Source: Terfezia claveryi (Eukaryota; Ascomycota; Pezizomycetes; Pezizales; Pezizaceae). From it: a stretch of DNA of 64,000 bases. The stretch is taken from assembly GCA_015179025.1 (NCBI GenBank), contig WHUX01000201.1:30414-94413 (forward strand), in the 5' to 3' direction. The notes beneath the pieces were generated by a model. That model was not told where the DNA came from, did not search any database, and saw only the letters and a program-made list of their open reading frames with translations. How positions within the stretch are numbered: the first letter of the stretch is position 1; each line of letters starts with the position of its first letter. The position numbers were made by a program, and so were the translations under genes. Of the stretch, positions 35,601-47,578 are shown piece after piece.

Positions 35601-36507
35601 TACCATGGCCTCCCAGCATCGATTGTCTCAGACCGTGGCCCTCAGTTCGTCGCCGACTTCTGGAAAACATTCTGTGAGCTGTTGGGTATTGAAGTACACC
35701 TGTCTATGGCATACCACCCTCAGACTGACGGCCAGTCAGAACGTATGAACGCCATCATGGAGCAATATCTAAGGGCGTACATCAATTACTAGCAGAATAA
35801 CTGGGTTTCATTGCTGGCCACCTGTGAATTCTCCACCAACAACCACTTCTCTGAGACCCTGAAGACCTCCCCATTTCTGGCCAATTATGGCTGGCACCCT
35901 CGGTTCGTAGACTCCCTGGCACCTCTGCGCAAGGCCAGGGAGAACGCCCCAGCTAAGGAGTTCGCCACGCAGATTTCTGAACTTCACTCTACCCTGAAAG
36001 CCGAGCTGGGATATGCGCAAGCCAGGCAAGCTGAATATGCCAATGGATCACGGTTGCCAGCCCCCAAGTATCAGCCAGGAGATAAGGTGTGGCTCTCCAG
36101 CCGGCACTTCCGGACGGAACGGCCATCTCGCAAGCTCGACCACAAGTTCCTGGGTCCACTCGAGGTGTTGGCTGCTGTAGGCACTCATGCCTATCGATTG
36201 AGGTTCCCCAAGGACATCAAACGCCACCCGGTTGTACACGTATCGGAAATTGAGCCAGCGGCTGACGATCCCCTCCCAGGGCAGAAACACCCCCCTCGCC
36301 CTCCTGTGGTGATCGAATGGTGAGGAGGAATGGGAGGTAGAGGAAGTGCTGGACTCCCGAAGAAGGTATGGGCACCTGCAATATAAGGTCAAATGGCTGG
36401 GAGATGAGGAGACGACCTGGCAACCAGCGGAGGACCTGGAAAACGCCCCTGACCTGGTCACCCTATTCCACCAGCGTTACCCTCTCAAGCCTTGCCCCGC
36501 TGAATGA
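32617..36507 (+). pseudogene. E7 pol: protease, RT, RNase H, integrase, chromodomain
   Basis: The -1 frame after the slippery site runs open for over 1000 codons to a TAG at 35790-35792 (Gln in E3). Domains: protease ALIDCGASGIAF (Asp at 32802), PVPP-repeat linker (33215-33320), RT with [11 protein letters not shown] (33733) and YLDD (34033-34044), RNase H with [11 protein letters not shown] (34490), (Asp-Ala)n linker (34940-35035), integrase HHCC (35239-35370, CHVCKRAK) and DDE motifs MDFVTG (35447), SDRGPQF (35627) and GQSERMN (35730), GPY/F (36150-36250), chromodomain (36320-36500, YKVKWLGDEETTW). A single inserted base near 36318 separates GPY/F from the chromodomain. All catalytic motifs I can see are intact, unlike in the other copies. 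Confidence 0.95.
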
Positions 36508-36677
36508 TATTTTTGTCTTATCTTCGTTGATTTGGAGTTGGAATTATGATTGTTGTTTCTGTTGTTGTCAGGTTGTTCGGAGTTGGGGTCTTTGTCCTTA
36601 CCTTGTTGTTGTTGTTTCCTGTGTTGATTTTGCCGGTTATCGTGCCCAGGCCTCCTAGTCGCTGGAGCTCCGAGCCT

Positions 36678-36690
36678 AAAGGGGGGATAG
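36678..36690 (+). other. E7 polypurine tract
   Basis: AAAGGGGGGATAG directly before the 3' LTR. The same tract precedes the 3' LTR of E3. Expected plus-strand primer site. Confidence 0.75.
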
Positions 36691-37250
36691 TGTCACAACC
36701 GTCCTTTCCTAGCCAGGTTTGAGAGTCGGACGGGATTCCGTCCGACTCTCATTATTGTTGATTGATATCGTTGTTATCTCTGTTCCCGAGATAAGGGGTC
36801 TCGGGAACCTTATTCCTTCCGGTGGCCTTGGCCAGGAAGGAAGCCTGTATATATAGCTTGCTCTTTCCGCCCTCTTGTTGGATCCCCATCCAACGTCTTG
36901 TATATCCAATACAGGGTCTTGCTTCTCTCCACGTTGGTGCATCTCCCTTGTGCACCTCCTTGTCTCGCCTCGACTCTGCAGCCCTGCTGCCCACCCCGCG
37001 AACCTCCTGTCCTTGCCTTGCCTCGCCTTGTCTCTGCAGCCCAGCTGCCTCCCCTGACCCTGACACACGCGGCAACTGCCTCCGCGTGTCTCGTACCCCT
37101 TGCCTACTGTCTCTCTTACCTCTTGCCCTTGTCTCCCACCTCAGCCTTCCCCTAGTCACACACGTAGCGTTCCTACGTGTGTCTTGCCCTAGCCTCTGCC
37201 TTCTCCCCGGCGTACCCCTTGGTCGCCTTGTTCCTAGAGCCCACGTTACA
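36691..37250 (+). repeat. E7 3' LTR
   Basis: 560 bp, ten transitions from its partner, no indels. Carries the same palindrome, TATA box and start-site hairpin. Followed by AGGGC. Confidence 0.96.
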
Positions 37251-37255
37251 AGGGC

Positions 37256-38736
37256 AATATCTTTCTTTGAAGCTTCATATAACTCCATTTGGTGTTCAAG
37301 CTGATTATGTAACCATTCTTATTTAATTAAAGGAATTAATGTAGCTGACATATATGGCAGTAGGTGATTAAGAAACTTTCTTCTTTTTACTTCCTGTAAT
37401 ATTGATTAATTACCATCTTTATTAATTAATTTGATTTACATTTCAGTTAGCCAGTTAGTGAACTGTTTAATTCCCATATGACGTTCGTTCTTGTATGGTA
37501 TGGCTGTCTCTCATCGTTTCCATAAAATGTCCTTACTAGTAGAGGGTATCAGATAATCCCTTAGTAGTAGTATAAATCTAAAGAATATCGCATTCTTTCC
37601 TTTTTCTCTTAGGAATTGATTATAAGTAATAAGCATGCTTCCTTCCATTCTAAATCCAACCATTTCCAAAGCTGAGGCGCCTTCTAAATCTATTCCTTTG
37701 ATAACAAACCAAAGTTGCATTGCTGTAGCCCAAGAGTCAAAATATTGTGAGGCTTGCCATTTTTTGTCTTCTCCTCTTATTTTTTCTGGTAGATCAATCT
37801 TTATTCCTTTTAAAGCGTTCGTTGCTTCATGGTTACTCATTGTAATCATTCCCATTGTAGATTCCCATTGCTGGTATTCAACTGATTTTCCTTGTTTGGG
37901 TTTTCTTTTAAGAGTTTGACTTGCAACTAATGATGCCTTATTAGAGTCCGAGCTATCATCTCCACTATTATTGGAGTCTCGTCCTCCTCCTTACGTTTTC
38001 TGCTTCTGCTGGTCTAGTCCTGTGTCTAGATCATCATCATCTTCTGGTAATTCTATATCTTCTAGTGGTTGGTCTTTGTTGTCTGGTTCTTTGGCTGACC
38101 TAGTCCTCCTTTCTGGTATCTTAGGTGCTCGACTTTTGCCTTTCGATTGAACTTTTGGTATTTTCAGGAATGCTTCTAGAAGTTCTTTGCTAGGATTGAA
38201 AAAATCCTCCGTGGTATATGCTGATTCTCCTAGATGAATGCTGCTCATCATAAATGCTATAATTTCTTCCCTGTTATTTATTACCTAATTCGGTTTCCTT
38301 AAAAGTGGAACGATAGGTTTCTTTAATTCTTTACTTAAAAATGCGTTCATTTCTAAGTCTTCTTCTTTGAATAGGTAAGGTATTAGCCATAAATAGTGTT
38401 TTACTACAGCTTCCATTAAGAGTCAAGTATCATTAGGATGATACTGTTGAGCATGTCCCATTGAGTGAGTATATTTCAAAATCTCCTCAATTGTTAGAAG
38501 ATGTCTATCCCAAAATTCTTCTGGTGCAAGAGGTAAAGCTATACTAAAATATAGTTTGGTTTCTGCTCCACCTAGTTCTCCTATTTCTATATCGATAGGC
38601 AGATTTATTTCCCCTTCTGTGTTAGGAACTACAAATCTGGTCTTTCTAAGAGTTTCTTCTACTAATTTCTTAATATCTTCGGGTAACATAGTTAACCTCC
38701 TCGACCTCTTAGTCTTCTTACTAAGTTCAGACACTA
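37256..38736 (-). pseudogene. E5 gag (family 2), 5' part
   Basis: Minus-strand gag. Start region MSELSKKTKRSRRL (near 38734; the ATG of E14 aligns to ATA here), then KTRFVVPNTEGEINLPIDIEIGE, an acidic segment LPEDDDDLDTGLDQ (about 38000-38050), then the core KWQASQYFDSWATAMQLWF and MLITYNQFLREKGKNAIFF (37511-37855). Several in-frame stops. Interrupted at 37255 by E7 and continues at 30563 toward the zinc knuckle. Closely matches the E14 gag; resembles family 1 only in general plan. Confidence 0.87.
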
Positions 38737-38739
38737 TTA

Positions 38740-39222
38740 ATGTTTGATTTCGTTATCAATCCACAACCAAATACAGCTGGTTATATGATTCGATTGTTGA
38801 GTTACTTTTCTTCTTTGGTACCTTACTGTGCTAATAGTGTAGTGGCTGATGATCCTTATGATCTACATTCGACTGATAGTTCTGTTGGCTCGGTGGCTCA
38901 CGCAGCTGGTAAAGCTGGATATCAGGATCCTGATGTTTCTTATAGTCCTGGTTTTTCTTCATCTACTGGTCTAGAATCTAGTTCTAGTTCTTCTGGTAAG
39001 AGTGTCACTTTTTCTGATTGGTGTGTTGAGGTAGATGTTGGGGTCGCAAAGGTATTGGTAGAGATGTCTGGACCTAAGAACAGTTCTAATGTAGGTAATT
39101 CTTTTCTAGAGGAAATAGCTACAGTGGAGGCAGCGAGATTTGAGCCTTAGGATTGTGACACTTGGTTGTTTAGACCAATTATTCCTGGGACCTGTGGGGC
39201 TGGTTTTTCAATGGTGTACTAG
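38740..39222 (+). pseudogene. Opposite-strand leader ORF of E5 (one internal stop)
   Basis: In the leader between the 5' LTR and gag, on the strand opposite to gag. Starts MFDFVINPQPNTAGY and ends FSMVY. One TAG (39148-39150) replaces the Trp of the E14 copy. It aligns with the E14 frame end to end without indels. Ser/Gly/Asp-rich, acidic, with a run GLESSSSSSGKSVTFSDWCVEVD in both. No signal peptide or known domain recognised. Its ATG abuts the gag start in opposite orientation. It may be a real accessory gene of family 2 or a non-coding frame; see findings. Confidence 0.6.
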
Positions 39223-39567
39223 ATTTACAGGTACAGATATAATGGCAGTTACTAGGAGTGCAAGATAAGTTGTCAATCTTATTAGGAAAAGTGTTTTGAA
39301 CGAGGGTGGGATTGTTTAAAGTGGGATACCACTACCAGTTAGAGCTCTGCTTAGCTTGCTTCTAAGTCTTTTGTTGATGTTCTACAGTTGAGAGTCTGAT
39401 GTCTCATTGTTGGATTTTGTTGGCTAGCTAGTTAAATAATGATATCGATTTTATATATGCACTTGTTTGTTGAATTGTATACACTTGTGTGAGTGTAATG
39501 AAGGTATCCAAAGGTTGATCAGGCCTTAGATTTAAGAGTAAAGATTAGGTAAGTGAGTTAAAAAAAA
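39223..39567 (-). other. E5 leader without other features
   Basis: About 345 bp between the opposite-strand frame and the 5' LTR. It aligns with 60598-60946 of E14. Starts with a T-run then AACTCACTTACC. No tRNA-complementary primer site recognised. Confidence 0.5.
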
Positions 39568-40246
39568 TGTAATGAATGGTACTAGATAGTATTCATTCAG
39601 TACCATTTATACAATCTATATCCATAGACATGGACGTTTATGTATTTCGGTTCTGCTGAGGTAAAACCTCAGAAGGGTAGGGAGATTACTATGTAGGATG
39701 TTCCCATAGGGAACAGTAATTAACTGGTGTAATCTATCTTATATGATTTGTGCTATCTAAGCTATATAATCTTGATCTAATCGGAATATAGGCTTGCTTG
39801 GTTTGTATGCTTGCTTGTTGCTTCTTGTCTCTCTGTGGATTCCAGAGGGAATCTAGCAGCCTATTTATACTCCTCCAAGATCTGATGACTAAGGAAATAA
39901 ATACAATATAGGGTGGCACACTAGAAGGTAGTGCGCTGTACAAAAAGGGGTCATATGGCCATAGTAATGAGTCACACACCTAAACGATGGTCATGTGGCC
40001 ATAGTAATAAGTCACACGCCTTAAAACAGAGGTCACATGGCCATAATGAGGGTGTCTTCATATGGCAAGAGCCATGGAACTTTCCATGGCAAATTCCGTG
40101 TGCTATGGACACTTATAAAGCAGTAGGAGGTGGTAGAATGCTAGTCCTTCAACCGAGAGGCTTAGTTACATAATATTGTAGTAATATAGGAAATACAAAA
40201 GTATATAATCAATTATATAAGCAATGAAACAATATTCTCCATTACA
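39568..40246 (-). repeat. E5 5' LTR (family 2)
   Basis: 679 bp, TGTAATGGAG...CATTACA on the minus strand. TATAAATA near 39863-39870. Repeated U3 units with TGAGTCA/TGACTCA (about 39965-40025). Confidence 0.93.
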
Positions 40247-40733
40247 CAAACTCAATCAATTTAAGACTGGCCTTTCCTTTGAACTCAAATAGGCCTTAGT
40301 ATATTGCCTGCCGACTAAGACTTTAAAAGAGCTTATTGTTTAGGCCAGCTGGGTAGAATAGCAGATGGTTGCACTCAGGGGCTTTAAGAGAACTCACCCA
40401 ACTACAACCCCTTGAGCAAGTTTTCTGGCGATATGCTCCTGGTAGCAATAACAGTAGCAACATCCATCTATGCCCGCCAATAAACCAGCACATCCATCAT
40501 TGGTACCTGGAGGGCCTACCCTCATAGATCTCTCTTCCGGAAGACTCCAATTAATGTAGTAGGAGAGAGATCATTGCCAAATGAATGGGCTATACATAGT
40601 ATATAGAAAAGGGACCATTTTATTATGGCATATCCCCTCTGCAAAAACCACTCGATAGCTACTTATGCTATCTCTGAATCTAGGATTGAGGAAGTAGATG
40701 AGTTAGGAAAAGCCCTGTCCCTTGCCTAGTTAC
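40247..40733 (+). pseudogene. E8 gag, C-terminal part
   Basis: Begins inside the capsid region, matching 11340 of E2 on the opposite strand. The zinc knuckle is destroyed: the first two Cys became Tyr (TGC/TGT to TAC/TAT) and one base is lost before DHF. The gag stop and -1 overlap are visible near 40727, with AGGAAAA instead of GGGAAAA. Confidence 0.8.
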
Positions 40734-42686
40734 TGATACTAGCAAGAGACTAGCATTAGGTCATTTGTCTTCATCATCTTTTTTTGTTCTTGCATTTATA
40801 TCTGTTGATGAATCTTACTTGTTTGGTGAGCATTTTATAGTACCAATAACTATTAGATTCAAGGATAAAACAGTAGTAACATTAGCTCTCATAGATGGTG
40901 GTGCTTCAGAAATAGCCTTTATTGATTAGACCTTTGTCTGTAAAAATTCGATACCAATAGCCAAGCTAAAAATCCTGCACCTTCTTAATCTTATTGATGG
41001 CTGCCCTATCTCTTCCAGGGCTATTACTGACCTTGCATGCCTACCTAGTGCTATTGGAGATTATTCAAAAAGCCTCCCTATATTTATGACTAAGCTCAAA
41101 TACCCTATTGTTCTAGAGATCCCCTAGCTACAAATGCATGATATCTCTGTAAACTTTGGCTCTTACAACTTGAACTTCAATAGCGGGTATTGTGAGAAGC
41201 ACTTTGGTGCCCTACAGACTACTATTAAAGGATTATATGCTCTACTACCTGTAGTAAAGGATCCTAGCCAGGTGGTGGCAAAGACTCCCCCATTAAAACC
41301 CCTTGATATCAACCTCCTTGGAGCAGGAGCCTTTGCTTACCTTACTAGAAGGCACAAGCTGAAAGCCCATACCCTATCAATCTATAAATTCAACCTGGAA
41401 ATCAATAAGCTACAGTCCAAGGAAGAATGGAAGTTCATAGTTCTGTGTGAATACTACGAATTCATTGACTTGTTCTCTGAGAAAGCCATGGAGAAACTAA
41501 CACCACATCAACCCTATGATCATACTATCCCCCTAGTAGATGGAAAGACCCCTCTATATGGCCCCCTTCATAGAATATCCTAGCTAGAATTAGAGGCTCT
41601 GAAGAAGTACTTAGAGGAGAATCTCAATAAGAGCTTCATCCGGGACAGCTCTTCCCTGGCAGGACTCCAGTATTATTCGTAAAGAAATCTGACAGCTTTC
41701 TCTACTTATATGTTAATTATCATGGCCTAAATGAAATAATGGTCAAAAACAGGTATCACTTACCCCTGATCTAGTAGACATTAGCTAGGCTCTCCAAAGC
41801 AAAGTGGATCACCAAATTGGACCTGAGGGGGTCGTGCAATCTTATATGAATTACTAAAGGAGAAGAGTGGAAAACTACCTTCCGGACACAATATAGTCAT
41901 TTCAAGTACAATGTAATGCCCTTTGGCCTAACTAATACTCTAGCCTCCTTCCAGCACTTTATCAATAACATCTCATAGGATTTCCTAGATGTATTCTGCA
42001 CTACCTACTTGGATAATATCCTTATATACTCAGATACTCTAGCAGAACACAAAATCCACGTTTGACAAGTATTGGAAAAGCTTGAATGAGCTAGGTTATA
42101 CCTGAAGTCAGAAAAGTGCAACTTCCATATACAGGAGATTAAGTATCTGGGGTTGATTATCACCACTAAAGGCATTAGGGTGGATACTGCCAAAGTTGCC
42201 ACAATCTAGGAGTGGGAAACCCTGGCCAACTTGAAGGATGTGCCAGCCTTTCTAGGATTTACTAACTTCTACTGCTAGTTCATCCTAGAATACTTAAGGA
42301 TCATAGTACCCCTGACAGCCTTGACAAAAACAAAGGTGGAAGCTAGCTTATACCTGATGATAAGGGCCTTCCACTGGAATCGAGAATCCCAATCTACTTT
42401 TCAGAACCTTAAGGAAACCTTCTACTCAGCACTAATTCTAGCCCATTTCACCCTCGAACAGGAGTATATCATTATAACTAATACCTCCAACTATATCTCT
42501 ATAGGAATTCTATTCCAGAATGACGATAACAGCATCCTCCACCTAGTGGCATACTTCTCAAAATAGTACTCCCTAGTAGAGTATAATTATGAGATTTATG
42601 ATAAGGAATTAATGGCTATTATGTGGGCTTTTGAGGAATGGAAGCCCCACCTAGAGTCAGCGAAGGGGGTTATTAAGGTCCTTTCT
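40734..42686 (+). pseudogene. E8 pol: protease, linker, RT, RNase H start
   Basis: Protease near 40890 (ALIDGGASEIAFID with decay), short linker lacking PVPP repeats (41240-41310), RT about 41450-42320 ([15 protein letters not shown] in place of YLDD, near 42004), RNase H about 42400-42686. Many Trp/Gln-to-stop changes and one base lost near 41670. Broken at TTTCT by E9. Confidence 0.88.
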
Positions 42687-43198
42687 TATTAAAGTGGATA
42701 AAATAGGTAGCAGGACAGTGTAAGAAGTAGCGTGGTAACCAGGGGTGATTATGGAGGGATAGCGAGGATCACAGGAGAAGCGAGTACGATATATGGATGA
42801 GTGCAAGTGTAGTGTGAGTTGCTTAATTGACTATCTAGAGAAGCGGGTAAACACCAGCCTTAAATACATGAATATAGAGTATAAACGAAACATATAGTAA
42901 CCTAACTTAAAGAGGAAGTAATGAAGAGATATCCATAAGTAGAAAGGTTATATGCATGTAATATTCAGGTAAGACAGTGTGGGAAATAACGAGCATAGAT
43001 ATATAAGGATGCGAGTATGATAGTACAGGGTAAGCTTGCATGTAAGACATGATATAGATACTCGTAATAGAACTAGATAGAAATAAGTAGAAGAAGATAT
43101 CGTAATAGAGAATAAAACATATGATGATATAGTAGTAAATATATGCTGTAACAGGAAAGAATAATGACATGAGAGGGCACAGAATATATGCCGCAACA
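42687..43198 (-). repeat. E9 3' LTR
   Basis: Read on the minus strand: TGTTGCGGCATATATTC to ACTTTAATA. A purine tract GAGAGGGAG (43199-43210 region) precedes it. Differs from its partner by scattered transitions and small indels. Confidence 0.94.
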
Positions 43199-43205
43199 CT
43201 CCCTC

Positions 43206-46200
43206 TCATTCTGTAAGCTCGAGACTATTAGTATGATAGTGATGGAGTACAGGAAGGAGACCTTTAGTCATAAGGTCAGTGTGGTTTTTATTAGTCGAGA
43301 CATGACTGAGAGTAAAAGTCTTGAGGATAAGTTGTTCTCTTGTGAAGTAATATGCAACATCAATGTGCTTCGTTCGAGGATTGTTGACTAGGGTTTCTAC
43401 AACATTGATAGAGGTAGTGCTGTCTGCATGAAGATGGACTGGTATTGAGTATCCAAGTTGAGAAAAAGCGTGAATGTACCAGAGTGTCTGATTAGTGGTT
43501 GTTGAAAGTGCCATATATTTAGATTCAGTTGTAGAGGCAGAGACAGAGTTCTGCTTCTTTGACAACCAAGATATAGCATAACCGTTAAGGAGAAAGATAT
43601 AAACAGTAACACACCGACGAGTATCACGACAAGCAGCATAATCAGCATCAAAATAACCAATAAGCAATAAAGAAGATGAAGAAGGAGAACGTTGATATGA
43701 AAGAGAAAGATTATGAGTTCCAACAAGATAACAAAAAACCCTTTTAACAGCTGAATGATGACACTTAAGAGGATGAGAAGAGAAGCATGAAAGAAATGAA
43801 ATAGAGAAAGCAAGATCAGGACGTGTACTAGTAACGAGATATATAAGAGAACCAATCATCTGTTGATATAAGGTATGTTCATGAGGAGGTTCTGAACCAT
43901 CAGCCTTAACCAGTTGTACTTTGGGATCGATAGGAGTAAGTACTGATCGATAGTTGTTAAGTCCAAAGCATTTGAAGATATTGGTAATGTATTGACGTTG
44001 AGAGAGTTGTAGTCCTTTCTCTGTTGATATGACTTCGATTGCGAGTATGTATTTGAGACTGCCTTTGATAGTAACTGTAAAGTAGGACTTAAGATGTTCG
44101 ATAACAATCTTGATTTGGGGAGTTTTACCTACTGTAGTAATGTCATCAACATAAACAACAAGTATTACCTTGAGTTCCATATTAATAAATACACACAGAT
44201 CGAAGGGAAGAAAGATGAAGCCGAGTTCAGCAAGTGCAGAGGAGAGTCTTTCGAACCACTGGAAGGGTGCTTGCTTTAATCTATATAGGGCTTTATTAAG
44301 TCAAAGAATCTTGCCATCTAGACCAATACCAGGAGAAAGTAACATCCAGATTTCTTCGATAAGATCACTATTCAAGAAAGCTGATTTAATATCGAGTTGA
44401 TCCATGTCCAAAGAGAGGTGATTTGCTAGGGCAATAATGAGTCATAAGGAGTCGTACCATGTCACTGGTACAAATGTTTCATCATAATCAAGGCCTTCTT
44501 GTTGAGAATAGCCCTTAGCAACAATTCTTACTTTGTGATGTTCAATGGATCCATCTGCATTATGCTTGACCTTAAATACCCACCTAGAGCCAACAGGTTG
44601 TCGACGTGAGGGTAATTCTGATATATCATGGATCGTCTATGTATGAGCATCGATAATTGACTGGTGTTCCTCAAGCATAGCTCATTGCCATACATCTGCA
44701 TCAAGGGAGGCTATAGCTTCTTTATAACTATTAGGTTCTGCTACAAGTCGAGCCCAACCAGAGTCAGTATAACGGTCAGGTTGTTTCCTAGAACATTTAG
44801 GGTATGACTTGTAATCGAGCTTAGGAGTTTCTAGAGGTTCGGTAAACTCTTTAGAACGACTTGACTTTGGTGCAGCAGGTATAGTGGCTCTTGTTCATTA
44901 AGGAGGAGTTGAGGGACCAGCAACTGGAGATTCGGTAACTCTCTCTGACTCAGAATCCTCATCAGAGTATTAGTCATACTCTTGTAGACTTGATGGAGGA
45001 GGAGGTAGAGGAATAGATGGGATTATAGTATCAGGAGTGGTAATGGTAGGTGTTGGAGTAGAAGGTCGAAGAGGTACAGGTGGTGTTGATGGAGTATTAG
45101 CTGTAGTAGTAGGTAGAGGAGGAAAGTGAACATCGACAGAGGTATAAGATGATGACGGTTCAAACTTGACTTGTCAATAAGTGTCAACCTTACGTTGAGA
45201 TGGGATATAGATACAAAACATATGACCTGATTCCGTATAACCAACAAGATGTCCTTCAAGTGCTCTGGCTTCGAGTTTTGAACCAGCCAGTCTTTTTTCT
45301 TCAGGAATATGGACGAAATACTTGGAGTAGAAAGGACGGAGGTGAGAGAGTGTTGGTTTGATATTAAAGAGAGCCTCGAACGGGGTTTTTCCGTTTAGTG
45401 CATAGTAAGGCAATCTATTTTTGATATAGGCAGCCTAGTTAAAGGCTTCAGCCCAAAGGAAGGGGGGTGCATCATCGAGAGAAGGTCGAACCATACTTGT
45501 GAGAGTTTGGTTATAGCATTCTGCAATACCATTGGATTCATGGGAATAGGTGGCAGTAGTCTGGTGCTTGATACCTTTTTCTACAAAGTAAGCTTCCAGT
45601 TCCTTGTTGATATACTTACCACCTTGGTCAGTTCTGAACGATCGAGGGTATTGTTCAGTTGTTGTGTTAACCTTTTCACAAAAGGCTTTGATAAAGCGAG
45701 TAGTATCACTCTTTTTGTAAAGGAAGTTCACTTCAGAGTAGCGAGATATGTTTTCAATAAGAGTTAACATGTGCTTGCGTTTCCTAAGAGATTCGACTTT
45801 AAAGGGACCCATGAGATCAGAATGAACCAAATCAAAGGGTTTTGTTCCTTTTGGTTTCTCAATTGATGTAGGTACTGACTGCTTCAAGTTGTATTTGGCA
45901 CATGATTTACAGAAGTATGAGGTTGGACGTTTGGGAAGGAGATTGCCATCTTCGTAGATTTGACTGGCTTCTGACTAGAACCTAGTTGAAGAGTGACCAA
46001 GGGCACGATGCCAATAGTCTGTGGCAGCCATATAGATCTTTCCATGGTGAACAATAAGATATACTTGGTAGGAACCGTGATTAAGGGAGGCAGAAATAAC
46101 AACTGAATTATCCGATTTTCTCTTAACTTCCAAAATTCCATCTTCACTCAATAAACGAAAGCATCCCAATTCATCAATCTTCCTCCAAAAAATCAAACAA

Positions 46201-47477
46201 GCCTCATTCCAATCCGGTACATACAAAACATTAGAGAGGGTAATACAGATCATACTTCTAGCAACTTCAATATTCAACGAAACTTTCCCTTGATATGTAG
46301 CCCACATCACTCTTCCTCCACCAATAGTTAGGCCTGTTCGGCACTATGTGGGTTCAAGAAGATAAGAGAAATCAGTAGTGATTTGATAAGAAGCACCTGT
46401 GTCAAGGATCCATACCTTATATGTAGTATAATTAGTCGGTACACTAGAGTGTTTGGAGGAGGGAGAGATCTGAAGAGAAGATGGGGCAACTTTGACCATC
46501 ATGTCAATGCTATTATCTGAATCGTTAAATAGTTGTTGAGCTGTTGCTGCTCGATATGGAACTATCTCCTTACCAGAAGGAGGAGGGTTTTGGGTGCCGA
46601 GTTTGGAGGAGTTGTGTTCATTGAAAGCTCGACAGGTCTTGAAGGTATAACCTTGGTAAGGTTTGCCTTTTGTATGACACCAACTGCAGTTGTTTCCTAT
46701 GACAGGAGCTGATTTACCCTGTCGGGGAGGGTTTGGCTTCTTGTTGACCTTGTTGTTGTTGTTGTTGTTGTCCCATTTTGTGAAGAGAGCTTTGTTTGAG
46801 ACGGGAACAGCAGAAGAGGAAGCTAACTCAAGAAGACGGGTGCGAACGTTAAGATATGTGAGGCCTGTCTTGGATTGGAGATTGTCAACAATATTTTCGT
46901 AAGAGTCAGGGAGTGTCATGAGGAGATGATGAGCTTTAATGGTATCATTTGACAGATAGGCAGAGAGATGATGATAGGGAGAAGTTGCAGCTGTTTCATT
47001 TAGCTTAGCAATGAGTTAACGGATTTCCGAGTCAAAGCTATTGACATGCTGTGTAATACTATCCCCTTCTTTCATCTCGATTCGAAGAGCCTTGCGAATG
47101 TTCTTTAAGAGATTGTATTCTGTTCGATAATCGAATCATTCCTGTAGACGTATCCAGGCTTAGTATGCTGTTTCTTGTTCCGCTATGAGTGCTGTGAGGG
47201 ATTGTTTAACAACCAACATGAGAAGGATTTTAGCTCTTGCAGTTCTCTTGTTCCAAATCTTAAGCTGTGCGTCATCAGTAGGAGGAGTAGCGGATGGTTG
47301 GAATAAGTCTTCATAATCATGGGACATAATGATTAAAAGTACCTGGGAGGACCAGGCATAATATCCGTGACTATCATCTGATAGATGTTTGATATTATCA
47401 AGCTTATAGGAGAAGGTAGAGAGTAGGACAGAAGAGGAGGAGGAGGAGGAGCCTGAGGCACCAAGAGTATCTGACAT
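43206..47477 (-). pseudogene. E9 copia gag-pol
   Basis: Minus strand from ATG at 47477 (MSDTLGASGSSSSSS). Gag to about 46450, with a CX2C...H...C-like stretch CSWCHTKGKPYQGYTFKTC near 46650. Protease WILDTGASYQITTD (DTG at about 46395-46403). Integrase zinc finger remnant HRALGHSS (about 45990) and core (45435-45887, HSDLMGPF, FRTDQGGKYINKE, HESNGIAE). RT about 43950-44800 with YVDD at 44142-44153. RNase H 43230-43600 (STTESKYMAL, LHADSTTSINV, TKHIDVAYYF). Stop at 43206, eight bases from the LTR. Interrupted by several stops and frameshifts, so not functional. A single gag-pol frame without overlap is normal for this class. Confidence 0.93.
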
Positions 47478-47568
47478 GTTAAATGGTAGTTGTGCAAAGT
47501 AGAAATCTATAGTGTATAATTGAGTAAAGATATAGACTCAATTATGGGAATAAAGAAGCTAGAGCTCC

Positions 47569-47578
47569 GGGCTCATAA
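47569..47578 (-). other. E9 primer binding site: initiator tRNA-Met half-molecule
   Basis: Minus strand TTATGAGCCC, two bases after the 5' LTR, complementary to the anticodon stem-loop sequence GGGCUCAUAA of fungal initiator tRNA-Met (recalled from yeast). Drosophila copia and yeast Ty5 use such an internal tRNA site rather than the 3' CCA end. Confidence 0.7.

Larger units (their letters stand above)
30569..37250 (+). mobile_element. E7: least-decayed family-1 (subtype I) chromovirus, inserted in E5 gag
   Basis: 6682 bp with two 560-bp LTRs, flanked by the exact duplication AGGGC (30564-30568 and 37251-37255). The E14 gag around 62915 gives the empty site: E5 flanks join there without a gap. 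By my count the LTRs differ at 10 positions, all transitions, six of them in CpA/TpG context. Coding faults: TGA at 31641, a 246-bp TIR insertion in gag (32106), TAG at 35790 and one extra base near 36318. It is the best reference copy in the window and relatively young. Confidence 0.96.
18144..40246 (-). mobile_element. E5: family-2 chromovirus, split by E6 and E7
   Basis: A complete LTR-gag-pol-LTR element on the minus strand, about 9 kb once E6 (in its 3' LTR) and E7 (in its gag) are removed. Order on the minus strand: 5' LTR (39568-40246), leader with an opposite-strand frame (38740-39222), gag, protease, RT, RNase H, Cys/His spacer, integrase, chromodomain, 3' LTR. The flanks do not match (TTGAG at 18139-18143, CAAAC at 40247-40251), and each flank belongs to a different family-1 element in opposite orientation. 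It therefore has no target duplication. Confidence 0.9.
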
